64,000 nt of DNA from a bacterium HR28 (GCA_002898255.1 BEIE01000001.1:1240001-1304000), one strand, 5' to 3'. Positions 9,717 through 18,999 are shown, counted from the first letter of the stretch. Translations and numbers: made by a program. The notes: a model not told the origin generated them from the letters alone.

Positions 9717-11324
9717 TCACTGTTCGATGGCATCGACCCTGCGAACGGTGACCGTGCGACCACGCAAGCGAGTGCCAGCTAGAGCGGCGATGACGCGTTC
9801 TGCCGCTGCGACCGGAACTTCAACGAGTGTAAACCGGTCCGTGATTTCGATTTGCCCGATCTCCCGCCCCGGCAATCTCGCCTCGTTGGCGATTGCGCCA
9901 ACGATGTCGCTGGGACGCACGCCGTCTCGTCGACCCAGTTCCAGGCGGAGCCGAACCATCCCCTTCTCCGGTCGATCGCCACCCGAGAGTTCGCTAAGCC
10001 GCTCAGGGTCGATTGCGCGTTCTTCCAGAAGCAGAGTGATCGCTGCAGCGGCGATATCACTCGCGTCGTGGTATGGCAGCAGCTGATCGACGAGGAGGCG
10101 TCCTGCCGTGAGATCGCGCTGCTCGATGAGTTCGACCAGGGAGGCGCCGAGCAACTCACGCTGGCGTCGCACAATTTCTTCACGGGTCGGGATGCGACGT
10201 ACTACGAGACGTTTCCCGATGGCGCGTTCGATGGTACGGAGCAACCAGCGCTCGCGTGGCTCGAAGAGCGTGATTGCGGTTCCGGGTGCTCCTGCACGAG
10301 CAGTGCGGCCGATGCGATGGACATATGCGTCCGGATCTCCAGGGATATCAAAGTTGATTACGTGGCTCACGCTTGGGATATCGAGGCCACGTGCAGCGAC
10401 GTCGGTGGCGATAAGCAGATCGACTTGTCCTGAGCGGAACCGCTGCATGGCCCGGTCACGCATGGCCTGACTGAGGTCACCGTGGATCGCTTCCGCAGCA
10501 TAACCGAGTGACTGTAGCCGGTGAGCCAGTTCGTCCGCACCGCTCTTGGTTCGGACGAAGACGATGGCCGAGGTTGGTGCTTCGAAGTCGAGAATGCGCG
10601 CGAGTGCATCGACCTTCGCGTGCGCGGTGACCTCATACACAAACTGTTGGATTTGCGGTACCGTCACGCGCTCGGGATGAACCGCGATGGTCACTGGATT
10701 ACGCAGAAAGCGCCGAGTCAATTGCCGGATTCGTGGCGGGATCGTCGCGGAAAACAGCGCAGTCTGGCGTTCGCTTGGCACGCGTTCGAGAATCCATTCA
10801 ACGTCCTCAATGAATCCCATATCGAGCATCTCGTCGGCCTCATCGAGAACAACGATCCGCACTTGTTCCAGGTGAAGTGTCTCACGCCGGATATGGTCCA
10901 TGACGCGCCCCGGAGTGCCGACGACGACGTCGACAGGATGGCGAAGAGCCCGGAGCTGACGTTCGATCGGTTGACCACCATAGAGGGCGAGGACTCGGGC
11001 ATCGAGATACCGGCCGAAACGATGGATGGCCTCCGCAACTTGCATCGCGAGTTCACGGGTAGGGGCAAGGACAAGCGCTTGTGGTCCGCGGCCATTTGGC
11101 TCGAGGCGCTGCAAGATCGGCAACCCGAATGCTGCTGTCTTGCCGGTACCAGTATGGGCCTGTACGATCGCATCCCGCCCTGCTAGCAGTACAGGGATTG
11201 CTTCCGCTTGAACCGGCATTGGCTGTTCGAAGCCGACGTCGCGCAGTGCCTCAAGCAAGGGTTGACTCAATCCGAGCGCAGCGAATGCGCTCGGCTGAGC
11301 AGGTCGGGTGATGGTCATGTTCAC
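9717..11324 (-). CDS. deaD: DEAD-box RNA helicase with DbpA-type RNA-binding domain
   Basis: A 535-residue ATP-dependent RNA helicase. Motif I AHTGTGKT is at 56-63, Ia PTREL at 88-92, II DEAD at 161-164, III SAT at 192-194, and VI HRIGRTARAG near 340. The C-terminal ~75 residues (from about GMVRLRLELGRRDGVRPSDIVGAI) match the DbpA/CsdA RNA-binding fold. Such proteins remodel rRNA in ribosome assembly and unwind mRNA in the cold. GTG at 11324 has GAGGAG six bases before it; the nearby ATG at 11318 is the alternative start. Confidence 0.93.
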   Translation of the reverse strand: MNMTITRPAQPSAFAALGLSQPLLEALRDVGFEQPMPVQAEAIPVLLAGRDAIVQAHTGTGKTAAFGLPILQRLEPNGRGPQALVLAPTRELAMQVAEAIHRFGRYLDARVLALYGGQPIERQLRALRHPVDVVVGTPGRVMDHIRRETLHLEQVRIVVLDEADEMLDMGFIEDVEWILERVPSERQTALFSATIPPRIRQLTRRFLRNPVTIAVHPERVTVPQIQQFVYEVTAHAKVDALARILDFEAPTSAIVFVRTKSGADELAHRLQSLGYAAEAIHGDLSQAMRDRAMQRFRSGQVDLLIATDVAARGLDIPSVSHVINFDIPGDPDAYVHRIGRTARAGAPGTAITLFEPRERWLLRTIERAIGKRLVVRRIPTREEIVRRQRELLGASLVELIEQRDLTAGRLLVDQLLPYHDASDIAAAAITLLLEERAIDPERLSELSGGDRPEKGMVRLRLELGRRDGVRPSDIVGAIANEARLPGREIGQIEITDRFTLVEVPVAAAERVIAALAGTRLRGRTVTVRRVDAIEQ

Positions 11325-11764
11325 AGAATACTCCTCAGATCTCGTTTATCGTTTGTCGGTCGTGCGACCTCACGTGGGGGGTGCACAACTATTTGAGTTT
11401 ACCACAGAGATGACGATCAACTGCCGACTGACCGCGGTGTTTTCCAATCCTCGTTCTTGGCGGCGCGTCTGCGCAGGAAGGCGGGAGTGCGCAGGAGGAT
11501 ACTTCGTCAGGCGCACGAACCGATCTTGGCTACCGATCCAGTAGATTCAACGTGGCGAGCAACAGGCGCGACACGCTGTAGCGGATTGCTACGCAGTGCC
11601 TCTACGTCAGGCTGTGCCACGCGTCTTTCCAAGCGAAAGGTGGGCATGGCCTCGAAACTCAGGTTTCTCGTCCTTTCCTCCCTCCGCGTGAACACGGTAT
11701 GTGATACCCCAGGCGCTTGAGCCCATCAGTATCCGCGGATGGATGCGCTTGCGGACCGATCAGC
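11325..11764. other. Gap upstream of the helicase gene
   Basis: A 440-base region with no credible gene. It serves as 5' region of the helicase and 3' region of the MFS gene, both read on the minus strand. It holds a short direct repeat TGCGCAGGA twice near 11470-11500 (spaced about 18 bases). No cold-box or terminator is obvious. Confidence 0.35.
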
Positions 11765-13099
11765 TCATTGTGGCGCTGCGAGCCCTGGGTGGGTGCGGCG
11801 CTCGCGACGGAGCGTTTCTGCCATGCGTACGGCCGCAACTGCGCCGGAGAGTGCTGTCAGTCCCGCCACGGCAAGGATCGCCGCGGAAAGCCCCAGGAGA
11901 TCGGCCAATCCTCCGGCCAACAATGCCCCAACTGCGTATCCCCCGTCGCGCCAGAGTCGATACACGCCGACCGCTGAGGCACGCCAGTGTGGATCAGCGA
12001 CGTCAGAGACCGCCGCGAGGAGCGTCGGATAGACCAGTGCCGTACCGAGACCGAGGAGTATGGCAGCTCCTGCCCAAATGCTCAGTGAGGACGTCAGTGG
12101 CACGAGCGCAATGCCGAGCGCTTGCAGCCACATGCCGCCGACGATGAGCGGTTTGCGGCCCAGATGATCCGATAGAGCACCAGTGGCGAGTTGTGAAACA
12201 CCCCAGACTGCCGGGTAGAGCGCGGTGAGGAGACCGATCGTTTCCAGTCGCATACCTGACGCGGCAAAGACAACCGGGAACAAGCCCCATGCCACACCGT
12301 CGTTGAGGTTATTGACGAGGCCGGCCTGACAGACCGAGAAGAGTGTTGGTTGTTTCCAGCTTGTGCGAACCAGTACCTGGCGAAAGGTGAGGTTATCCGA
12401 TGCTGTTTGGGGACGATGGACGCGTTGCTCATGCAGCGCATGGTGGTGTGTCTCCCGTACTAGTGTCGTTGAAAGGAGCAGTCCCGCAAGTGCGATGCCG
12501 ATACCGAGCAGGAAAGGATAAGGGCGAAGCGCTGTACTCGCCGCGATGGCTGAGGCCAGGAACGCAAAGAGTGCCACTGCTCCATAACCGAAAGCCTCAT
12601 TCAACCCCATGGCAAGGCCGCGGCGTTGGGGACCCGCAAGGTCGATCTTCATAATGACAGTCGTTGACCAGCAGAGTCCTTGATTCACGCCGAGCAGGAT
12701 ATTAGCGATGACGATCCAGTTCCAGCTTGGAGCCCAGATGACCAGCACTGGGGCAGGAAGACCAATCAGCCACCCGGCCACTAGGACCGTTTTTCGCCCG
12801 ATTCGATCACTGAGGTGACCCGCAAAGAGGTTTGTCAGTGCCTTGGTCAGTCCAAAGCTGAAGACGAAGGCAAGGAGCACCGTCCGAGAGGCGAGTCCGA
12901 ACTCTTGCTCAGCGATGAGCGGGAGCACGGTGCGCTCAATGCCAACCATTCCGCCGACAAAGGCGTTGATGAGGACGAGCAAGCTGAATTGCTGCCAGTT
13001 GGCCAAGATTCCAAGGCGGATGGGGGCCGCGCCGACAACCGACGGGTTTGCCTCGCGTTTGTGGTTTCTTGCTACCCGCGACAACAGATCCATCATCAT
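11765..13099 (-). CDS. MFS transporter
   Basis: A 444-residue major facilitator with about 12 spans in two halves. The first half carries the loop motif GHLSDRIGRKTVLVAG and the second repeats it as GALSDHLGRKPLIVGG, both standard MFS motif A. A His-rich loop (THHHALHEQRVH) joins the halves. It starts in an ATGA overlap with the rhodanese/lactamase gene, making it the third gene of the ArsR-controlled operon. This context suggests export of a sulfur compound, thiol or toxic anion rather than sugar uptake. The substrate is not determinable. Confidence 0.85.
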   Translation of the reverse strand: MMMDLLSRVARNHKREANPSVVGAAPIRLGILANWQQFSLLVLINAFVGGMVGIERTVLPLIAEQEFGLASRTVLLAFVFSFGLTKALTNLFAGHLSDRIGRKTVLVAGWLIGLPAPVLVIWAPSWNWIVIANILLGVNQGLCWSTTVIMKIDLAGPQRRGLAMGLNEAFGYGAVALFAFLASAIAASTALRPYPFLLGIGIALAGLLLSTTLVRETHHHALHEQRVHRPQTASDNLTFRQVLVRTSWKQPTLFSVCQAGLVNNLNDGVAWGLFPVVFAASGMRLETIGLLTALYPAVWGVSQLATGALSDHLGRKPLIVGGMWLQALGIALVPLTSSLSIWAGAAILLGLGTALVYPTLLAAVSDVADPHWRASAVGVYRLWRDGGYAVGALLAGGLADLLGLSAAILAVAGLTALSGAVAAVRMAETLRRERRTHPGLAAPQ

Positions 13100-14235
13100 G
13101 CTCCCTGGACTGCACAGCGGTTCGGTCCTGCCTCGAGTTCCAGTAACGACACCAGCTCGCTCGGCGGTACGCCGAGCTCGTTCGCGCGGGTGATCTGGTC
13201 AGTATTCGGAGGCGGAGGGGGAAGGTGTTGGAGCAACGCTTCGACGAAGTGGTCCGGCTGCTCGAACGGTGCAACAAAGCGCTTGTACAGCTCGTGGAGC
13301 CGACCAGCCACCAGTGGTTCACCAACAGCGAGTGGGGTTCCAACGTGACTCGGCAGAACCCAGAGTGAGTCGGAGAGTGTGCCGAGCCGTTGCAAGGAGT
13401 CGAACAGCGCACGTGCCTTGCGCGCGCGCTCATCAGCCCCTGCTTTGAGGTCGGGACGCCCGATACCGTCGGTGAACAGTGTGTCGCCAGTGAAGAGCGC
13501 GTGATCGGGAAGGAGGTAGCAGGTACTCTCCCATGTATGCCCAGGAGTGGAGAGGGCAATCAGCTGGAGCGAGCCGACCGTGATCACGTCGCCGTCGGTC
13601 ACTGGGGTGTAGGCGAAACGGACGCGATCGGTGGCGGGAATGCGGTAGGGAGCTGCTGCTGCCTCAGAGAGCAACCGACCGCGACTCACGTGGCAAGCGT
13701 GAACGTGTGTCTCCAGTACGCCGACGATCTTTGCTCCAAGGCTTTCTGCGAGTTGGAGATAAACATCGGGCTGGAGTGAGGGATCGATGACGAGAGCCTC
13801 ACCACTGTCGACAACGAGGTAGGAGAGGCACCCCTTACCCAGCCGCCGTACTTGCAGCACCTGACCAGTACTGCTGCTCGGAAGCGTCGCGATATCCCAC
13901 GCCAAACTCCAGGCTCGCATCCCACCGGCGAGAGACGCAGCGCGGATGCCGCGCCGTTGGAGCTCTTGGGCAACGCGTGAACTTGTGCGGCCCGCAGCGC
14001 ACACTACGACGACCAGAGAGGTCGGGGGTACAGCCAACGTGTCGAGCAGACGGAAGTCACCTCGCTGCGCTGCGTCGTACAGGTCGATCCAGAGACTGTG
14101 CGGGATAGCCCACTCCTGTCGCTCGGTTCGGGGACGGATGTCGAGGATGAGGACGGGCTCACCACTCTGGAGGCGAGTGACGAGTTCCTCCGGTCGTATT
14201 TCCGCCGCATTTGGGGAGCGATCGGCCGTCTCCAT
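13096..14235 (-). CDS. Rhodanese-metallo-beta-lactamase fusion, persulfide dioxygenase-like, with altered metal motif
   Basis: A 379-residue protein. Residues about 12-112 are a rhodanese domain with the active-site loop CAAGRTS (C79) and the typical tail GGMRAW. Residues about 125-340 are a metallo-beta-lactamase fold related to ETHE1/glyoxalase II, with TPGHTWESTCY (H233), LFTGDTLFTDGIGRPDL (D251) and LPSHVG. The usual THxHADHxSG is THVHACHVSRG (176-186): the Asp is Cys181 and the Gly is Arg. The H177 and H179 ligands remain. The family oxidises glutathione or protein persulfide, with rhodanese donating sulfane sulfur. ATG 14235 follows GGAGGATCAACC. It is the second gene of the ArsR operon. 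Confidence 0.85.
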   Translation of the reverse strand: METADRSPNAAEIRPEELVTRLQSGEPVLILDIRPRTERQEWAIPHSLWIDLYDAAQRGDFRLLDTLAVPPTSLVVVVCAAGRTSSRVAQELQRRGIRAASLAGGMRAWSLAWDIATLPSSSTGQVLQVRRLGKGCLSYLVVDSGEALVIDPSLQPDVYLQLAESLGAKIVGVLETHVHACHVSRGRLLSEAAAAPYRIPATDRVRFAYTPVTDGDVITVGSLQLIALSTPGHTWESTCYLLPDHALFTGDTLFTDGIGRPDLKAGADERARKARALFDSLQRLGTLSDSLWVLPSHVGTPLAVGEPLVAGRLHELYKRFVAPFEQPDHFVEALLQHLPPPPPNTDQITRANELGVPPSELVSLLELEAGPNRCAVQGA

Positions 14236-14261
14236 GGTTGATCCTCCTTCCCAGCTTAGGA

Positions 14262-14951
14262 TCAGGCTGCTTCTTCGCTCACAATGGGAAGACCGAGCAA
14301 TCGGAAATCAGGTATACCCAGCCGTAAGCGGTAGGCCCGAAAACCAGCGGCCCGTAGGACCGCTACTGCCTCATCGGCGTAGACGCAGTGGGGACCACGG
14401 CAGTATGCCACGACCGTGATGTCACGTGGGAGAGCACTTGGTAGTGCTGCCAAACGATCAGGTGGGACCAGCCGTGCCCCAGGCAAATGACCGGCACGAT
14501 ATTCCGGCTCGGGTCGGACGTCGAGCAAAAGAATGTCCCCGCGCTCTGCGGCGGCGACGAGCTCTTGAAGATCGGTCTCCAGTTCGTAGGTCGAACGGTC
14601 ACCAAGGTAGCGCTTGATGATCATCGTGACCTCGGCAAGCTGTCGCTCTGCCGTTGTCCGCACTGCTCGGAGAAGCCCGAGCACGCTGGGATCGGCGATT
14701 CGATAGAAGGTGTGGCGTCCAGCACGTCGAGTGGTGACCAAGCGAGCCTCGCGTAGTACTCGGAGATGTTGGGATGTCGCTGGGAGCGGAAGCTGGAGTT
14801 CCTGCGCGAGTTCCTCGACACTGTGTTCCCCTTGGGCTAGGAGTTCAAGCAGTTCCAGGCGGTAAGGATTGGCGATCGCCTGACCAATACGGGCGAGTTC
14901 TCCGTAGATCTCTCGCTTGAACTGTCGGTGCTGCTGTGGCGAAAGGCGCAT
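14262..14951 (-). CDS. ArsR-family regulator fused to rhodanese domain
   Basis: A 229-residue protein from ATG 14951 (MRLSPQQHRQFKREIYG). The open frame reaches further upstream but would run through the promoter. Residues about 15-95 are a winged-helix ArsR domain with the recognition region LPLPATSQHLRVLREARLV. Residues about 115-225 are a rhodanese domain with the catalytic loop YCRGPHC. Known ArsR-rhodanese fusions and the related SqrR/BigR proteins sense persulfides or polysulfides and derepress sulfur-detoxification genes. Here the two downstream genes fit that role. It probably binds the AT-rich palindrome just before its own gene. Confidence 0.85.
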   Translation of the reverse strand: MRLSPQQHRQFKREIYGELARIGQAIANPYRLELLELLAQGEHSVEELAQELQLPLPATSQHLRVLREARLVTTRRAGRHTFYRIADPSVLGLLRAVRTTAERQLAEVTMIIKRYLGDRSTYELETDLQELVAAAERGDILLLDVRPEPEYRAGHLPGARLVPPDRLAALPSALPRDITVVAYCRGPHCVYADEAVAVLRAAGFRAYRLRLGIPDFRLLGLPIVSEEAA

Positions 14952-14970
14952 GATCGGCCGTCCTCGCGCG

Positions 14971-15021
14971 ATATTTGCATATTTGCGCAATCATATTACA
15001 ATGACCGGCAGCTGACGACAA
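14971..15021 (-). promoter_or_regulatory. Promoter and candidate operator of the ArsR-rhodanese operon
   Basis: Read on the minus strand, TTGTCG (plus 15016-15021) and TAATAT (14993-14998) are 17 bases apart, a good housekeeping promoter. Overlapping and following the -10 is an AT-rich block in a GC-rich genome, centred on the palindrome TTGCGCAA (14983-14990) and flanked by ATAT elements (14971-14998). Its position between -10 and the start codon is where a repressor would act. Confidence 0.6.
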
Positions 15022-15156
15022 GTGTGACCTACCAGGTGCTCGTGCAAGGCAGACGGAAGGTGTTGCCCCCAACACTGGACTCCCTCTTCACGGCGTGGCT
15101 GGGATCGGGTAGTGTTAGCGGCGAGGGGCGAGGCTGCTGGCAGACCGGAGGGGTTG

Positions 15157-15942
15157 ATGCGAGAGAACACCGCAAAGCGAAAGATGCTGGCCGGACAACC
15201 GGCGTTCGGGTACACACTGCAGCTCGGTGCACCGCTGGTGGCGGAAGCGCTTGCCAATTGCGGGATCGATTTCATCCTGATTGATACACAGCATGGGACA
15301 TTCGGATCCGACACCATCATTGCGACGCTGATGGCGCTCTCCTGCGGTCGGGCAGTCCCCATGGCACGCGTCGCGCGCAACGATTACACGTTGATCGGTC
15401 GGCTGCTCGACGACGGCGTGTTGGGGATCGTCGTCCCACTGATCCACACGCAGGAGGATGCGCAAGCGGTCGCGGAGGCGTGCCGCTTTCCACCTCGCGG
15501 CAAACGGTCATGGGGCTGGGGCCGAGCGCGTGTCTATGGATCGGACTATCCGGAGTGGATCGACGAGGAACTATTTGTCGCGGTGCAGATCGAAAGTGCT
15601 CAAGCGGTCGAGAACGCTGAGGCAATCCTTTCTGTACCTGGGATCGATGGCTGTTGGATCGGCCCCGGGGACCTTGCGCTTTCGCTTGGTATCGATCCGC
15701 GGCGAGCAGGAGAGGATGATCGGCAAGAGCGGGCCATCGAGCGTGTTCTCCAGGCGTGCCGGAATACGGGGAAAATTGCCGGATATGCGGCGTATAGCAT
15801 CGACGACGCGTTGCGACGGGCGGCCCAAGGTTTCCGCTTCGTGACTGCCGGAAGTGATATTGGGTTCCTTGTCCAAGGCGCATTGACTGGTGTGGAGCGA
15901 CTTGGACTGGCGGCTCAGGTAGGGCGAGGATACGGCGAGTGA
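15157..15942 (+). CDS. HpcH/HpaI family aldolase
   Basis: A 261-residue class II aldolase of the 2-keto-3-deoxy-L-rhamnonate/4-hydroxy-2-oxoheptanedioate type. It shows IDTQHGTFGSDTI (the usual DxEHG appears as DTQHG), a metal-site QIESAQAVENAEAI (Glu), and IDGCWIGPGDLALSLG, the standard VDGxFIGPxDLS block. It would split a 2-keto acid aldol into pyruvate and an aldehyde, or act on malyl-type substrates. The ATG at 15157 has GGAGGGG upstream; an open frame from 15112 exists but lacks support. It is divergent from the ArsR operon. Confidence 0.85.
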   Translation: MRENTAKRKMLAGQPAFGYTLQLGAPLVAEALANCGIDFILIDTQHGTFGSDTIIATLMALSCGRAVPMARVARNDYTLIGRLLDDGVLGIVVPLIHTQEDAQAVAEACRFPPRGKRSWGWGRARVYGSDYPEWIDEELFVAVQIESAQAVENAEAILSVPGIDGCWIGPGDLALSLGIDPRRAGEDDRQERAIERVLQACRNTGKIAGYAAYSIDDALRRAAQGFRFVTAGSDIGFLVQGALTGVERLGLAAQVGRGYGE

Positions 15943-15964
15943 GCGATCACACGAGCGGAAGTTC

Positions 15965-16819
15965 ATGCGAACGTGGCTCGCTGAGTTCCGTCGCAGTCTG
16001 AAGGTGCGACCGGCCCCGGAGTTGGTCAACTTCGCGCTGTTTCGCCCGCTCGGCTTCCTCGTTGCTCGCAGCTTCTTACGCACGCCTGTACGACCAACTG
16101 ACCTTGCTGTTGCACACGCGGTGCTTGGCCTGTGCGCCGCCAGCTTGATTGCACGCGGTGCCGATCGGCTTGCTGCGCTGTTACTCCAAGCCGTGACTGT
16201 TCTTGACAATGCGGATGGCCAGCTGGCACGACTCCGAGGAGAGGAAACTGAACTGGGCCGGTATCTGGATACTGAACTCGATGCAGCCGTAAATCTCGCA
16301 CTTTTTGCTGCGGTGGCCGCTCGGACAGGGCAACGTTGCCGATCACTCGCTGCCTTCACGGTTCTGACGCTGCTGCTCAGCTGGGACTTCAACGTGGAGT
16401 ACTTGTACCGCTCAGCACGGGGAGAGGTGTTTCGTCCCGAGTTGAGTGATCGGGACGGTTGGAGACTAGCCTTGACTCGCTGGATCTACCGGATTGTTTA
16501 CACACCACAGGATCAGGCAATCAGATGGTTGGAGACGAAGCTCCTTGCGCTCGCTGCGCGCAGCGATCCGAACCGAGCGGAGGTTGCTCAACGCTGGTGG
16601 GATCGCTGGGTAACCTTTGCAGGAGCTAACCTGGGACTTTCGACGCAATATGCTTGGCTTGGTGTCTTCTTGTGGCGGCAGCGCCTAGCACAGTATCCGA
16701 GTTTCGTTCTTAGTCAACTCCTCGTTCCACTAGTCGTGACCGTCGGTCGCTGGCTTTTGGTCCGGAGAGTACTCGGCGGTCGGCTTCTTGGGAGCCGTTC
16801 CCGACCCGAGAACGACTGA
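15965..16819 (+). CDS. CDP-alcohol phosphatidyltransferase family membrane protein
   Basis: A 284-residue integral membrane enzyme. The complete CDP-alcohol motif D-x2-DG-x2-AR-x8-G-x3-D-x3-D is present from VLDNADGQLARL to GRYLDTELD (about residues 78-105), so it should transfer a phosphoalcohol from a CDP-linked donor to an alcohol at the membrane. It is longer than PgsA or PssA and has extra aromatic and basic stretches between spans. The acceptor could be inositol, glycerol-P or another polar head group. It follows the aldolase by 22 bases, possibly co-transcribed. Confidence 0.85.
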   Translation: MRTWLAEFRRSLKVRPAPELVNFALFRPLGFLVARSFLRTPVRPTDLAVAHAVLGLCAASLIARGADRLAALLLQAVTVLDNADGQLARLRGEETELGRYLDTELDAAVNLALFAAVAARTGQRCRSLAAFTVLTLLLSWDFNVEYLYRSARGEVFRPELSDRDGWRLALTRWIYRIVYTPQDQAIRWLETKLLALAARSDPNRAEVAQRWWDRWVTFAGANLGLSTQYAWLGVFLWRQRLAQYPSFVLSQLLVPLVVTVGRWLLVRRVLGGRLLGSRSRPEND

Positions 16820-17184
16820 TGCTGTGCGAGGTAGGGACGTCCAGTGTCGACTGCGACCGGCAGCGTGACTCTGGAACGGTTCCGGCTAGAGGGTGAGTTA
16901 GAGCAGAAATACTTTGGTTCACTGCGAATGAAGTTAGTCCTGTTTCCTAGGGCCCTTGTTGGTGTCGCTCAATCTACAGTGGCCACGGCATTCGCTCTAT
17001 CAGGGAAGGTTCGTTCAGAAGACGCTCTGGAGTGGCGGGGCGGTGTTCACGTGTGACACAAAATTGATCACTGTGTGGCGCCTGTGTATGCTCGTGCCAC
17101 GCTGGGCGTGCAGTGTGACACCTTTCGTCAAGCGCCTGCGTGTCTGGCCGGCGACGATTGTGGATGAAACTCGGAGCGGTTCAA
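16820..17184. other. Gap upstream of folE with repeated GTGTGACAC
   Basis: No supported gene in 365 bases. The nine-base element GTGTGACAC occurs at 17051-17059 and again at 17113-17121, the first preceded by GTGTTCAC. These may be operator half-sites for folE, but nothing confirms it. No folate-type riboswitch is recognisable by eye. Confidence 0.35.
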
Positions 17185-17808
17185 ATGACACAGCCAGAGC
17201 GAGTGATCGAGGCTGAAGACACAGGACTCCGTTTTACGACGTCGTGTGATCTAGCGCGACTTCAGGAGTTGGTAGCCGAATGGCTGGAATTGATCGGCGA
17301 GGATCCACAGCGAGAAGGACTGGAGCGGACACCGCAGCGTGTGGCTGAGGCGTGGGCATTCCTCACCCGGGGGTATCGCCAAAATTTGCAAGAGATTGTG
17401 AACGGGGCGATCTTTCATGTGGAAGAAAACACGATGGTAGTCGTGAAGGGAATAGAGTTCTACTCGATGTGTGAGCACCATCTTCTGCCATTTTTTGGTC
17501 ATATTCATATCGGATATCTACCACAAGGAAAGATCCTTGGTTTGAGCAAGTTCGCACGGATCGTCGATCTCTATGCTCGTCGGCTTCAGGTGCAGGAGCG
17601 TCTCACCCAGCAAGTCGCGCAGGCGATTCAGGATCTCTTGGCACCGCAAGGCGTTGCGGTGGTTGCGGACGGAATTCATCTCTGCATGATGATGCGGGGC
17701 GTGGAGAAGCAACACGCTCGGACGACCACCAGTGCTATGCTGGGCATCTTTCGTGAGTCGTCCGAGGCGCGTGACGAGTTCTACCGTTTGCTCTCGACCA
17801 CAACGTAA
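17185..17808 (+). CDS. folE: GTP cyclohydrolase I, type IA
   Basis: A 207-residue enzyme making 7,8-dihydroneopterin triphosphate from GTP for folate, or for 7-deazapurine or deazaflavin-linked pterins. The zinc site is visible: [13 protein letters not shown] (C96, H98/H99) and [16 protein letters not shown] (C167). The substrate-binding block [23 protein letters not shown] is intact. I take ATG 17185 because GGAGC lies ten bases upstream and it gives a normal N-terminus; the frame is open to 17140. No other folate gene is adjacent. Confidence 0.95.
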   Translation: MTQPERVIEAEDTGLRFTTSCDLARLQELVAEWLELIGEDPQREGLERTPQRVAEAWAFLTRGYRQNLQEIVNGAIFHVEENTMVVVKGIEFYSMCEHHLLPFFGHIHIGYLPQGKILGLSKFARIVDLYARRLQVQERLTQQVAQAIQDLLAPQGVAVVADGIHLCMMMRGVEKQHARTTTSAMLGIFRESSEARDEFYRLLSTTT

Positions 17809-17829
17809 AAACGGCGGCAACGCAAGAGC

Positions 17830-18999
17830 TTAGCGACCGGGATCCTGGGCCAGCCAGCTTGCGAGTTCCGCTTCCATCTGCGTGAATCCTTCCGGTGAGG
17901 GTGAAGAGAGCGTCACGGCTGGACGAGGCTCGGCGAGAAAATCGCCTTCGATCGCGCCAGCCATGCCACGGCCGGTGAGGAACCAGCAGCGACCGAATGC
18001 TCGCACCTCGGGTTCGGGCGCATCGTAACCCAACCAACGAGCAATGTCGCGTGCGGCGACTTCCGCTTGCTGTTGAGCAAAAACTGCCGCCTTGGGTACG
18101 AGCAGGTTTTCACGGATACGCACGGCCGCAACATCCCCGATAGCCCAGATCCCGTCGACACTCGTGCGCATCGTTTCTAACGACGCCGGAACCCAATCGC
18201 CGTCTGCCAGGCCTGCGTCTCGAACCAGTGCGGGGGCCCGGTGCGGTGGCACGACGATCAAGAGATCGAAGAGTTCTCGGCTGCCGGAAGCGAAAACGAC
18301 CTCACGGTGTCGTGGATCGACCGAACTGAGTTGCTCACCGGTGCGCACGCTCACGCCACGGGCCTCGAGCAGGCGGGTCAGTTGCTCGCCGATCGCGGGG
18401 CCAGCGACGGCCAACGGGCTCGGCTCGGGTGTCACGACTGTCACTTCAATCGACTGGCCGATTCCTCGCTCCTCGGCAAGATCACGGACCAACAAGGCGA
18501 CCTCGTAGGGCGCTGGCGGGCACTTGTACGGCAGGCGGGCAATAACGATCAAGACGCGTCCCCCAGGGAAACAATGGAGACGCTCACGCAATTGGAGCGC
18601 AGCAGGAAGGGTCCAGCAGTGGCCAGCGACGCCGTTCTCAAGCGCGCTCGCTAATCCGGGGATCAGTTCTGGCACGACCTCTGCACCGCTGGCCAAGACG
18701 AGTGCGTCGTAGGTGATGGATCCGACACTCGTCTCGACACGTCGCGCGGTTGGGTCAATCTGCAACGCTTCGGCGACGACCAATTCGGCCGTGCCAGCGA
18801 GCACGCGCGATGGCCGGATCATGACTTCCTCGGGTTCGCGCCAGCCGCGCATGATCAAGAGGAGCGTTACTCCAAGGCGCTGTTCGTCGTGCCGATCGAT
18901 GACAACAATACGATCGCTGGGATCAAGATATGAGCGCAGTGCCCGAGCAGCCGCGAGGCCACCTGGTCCTGCGCCAATGATGACGACGTTGCGCGCCAT
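17830..18999 (-). CDS. FAD-dependent NAD(P)/sulfide:quinone oxidoreductase-like flavoprotein
   Basis: A 389-residue two-dinucleotide-binding-domain flavoprotein. FAD-binding VVIIGAGPGGLAAARAL is at 5-21 and the second FAD motif SVDGIWAIGDVAAV is near 280-293. Between them is RLPYKCPPAPYE with one conserved cysteine (C160), as in sulfide:quinone reductase-like and FCC-B-like proteins. The second redox cysteine of classic Sqr is not evident, so the enzyme may be a type III/VI homologue or a different membrane-associated quinone reductase. It is convergent with folE, 21 bases away, and divergent from the hem operon. Confidence 0.8.
   Translation of the reverse strand: MARNVVIIGAGPGGLAAARALRSYLDPSDRIVVIDRHDEQRLGVTLLLIMRGWREPEEVMIRPSRVLAGTAELVVAEALQIDPTARRVETSVGSITYDALVLASGAEVVPELIPGLASALENGVAGHCWTLPAALQLRERLHCFPGGRVLIVIARLPYKCPPAPYEVALLVRDLAEERGIGQSIEVTVVTPEPSPLAVAGPAIGEQLTRLLEARGVSVRTGEQLSSVDPRHREVVFASGSRELFDLLIVVPPHRAPALVRDAGLADGDWVPASLETMRTSVDGIWAIGDVAAVRIRENLLVPKAAVFAQQQAEVAARDIARWLGYDAPEPEVRAFGRCWFLTGRGMAGAIEGDFLAEPRPAVTLSSPSPEGFTQMEAELASWLAQDPGR

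Noticed and set aside
11470-11500. Direct repeat TGCGCAGGA before the helicase gene
   Set aside because: Only two short copies in a GC-rich region. It could easily be chance and lacks a promoter context.
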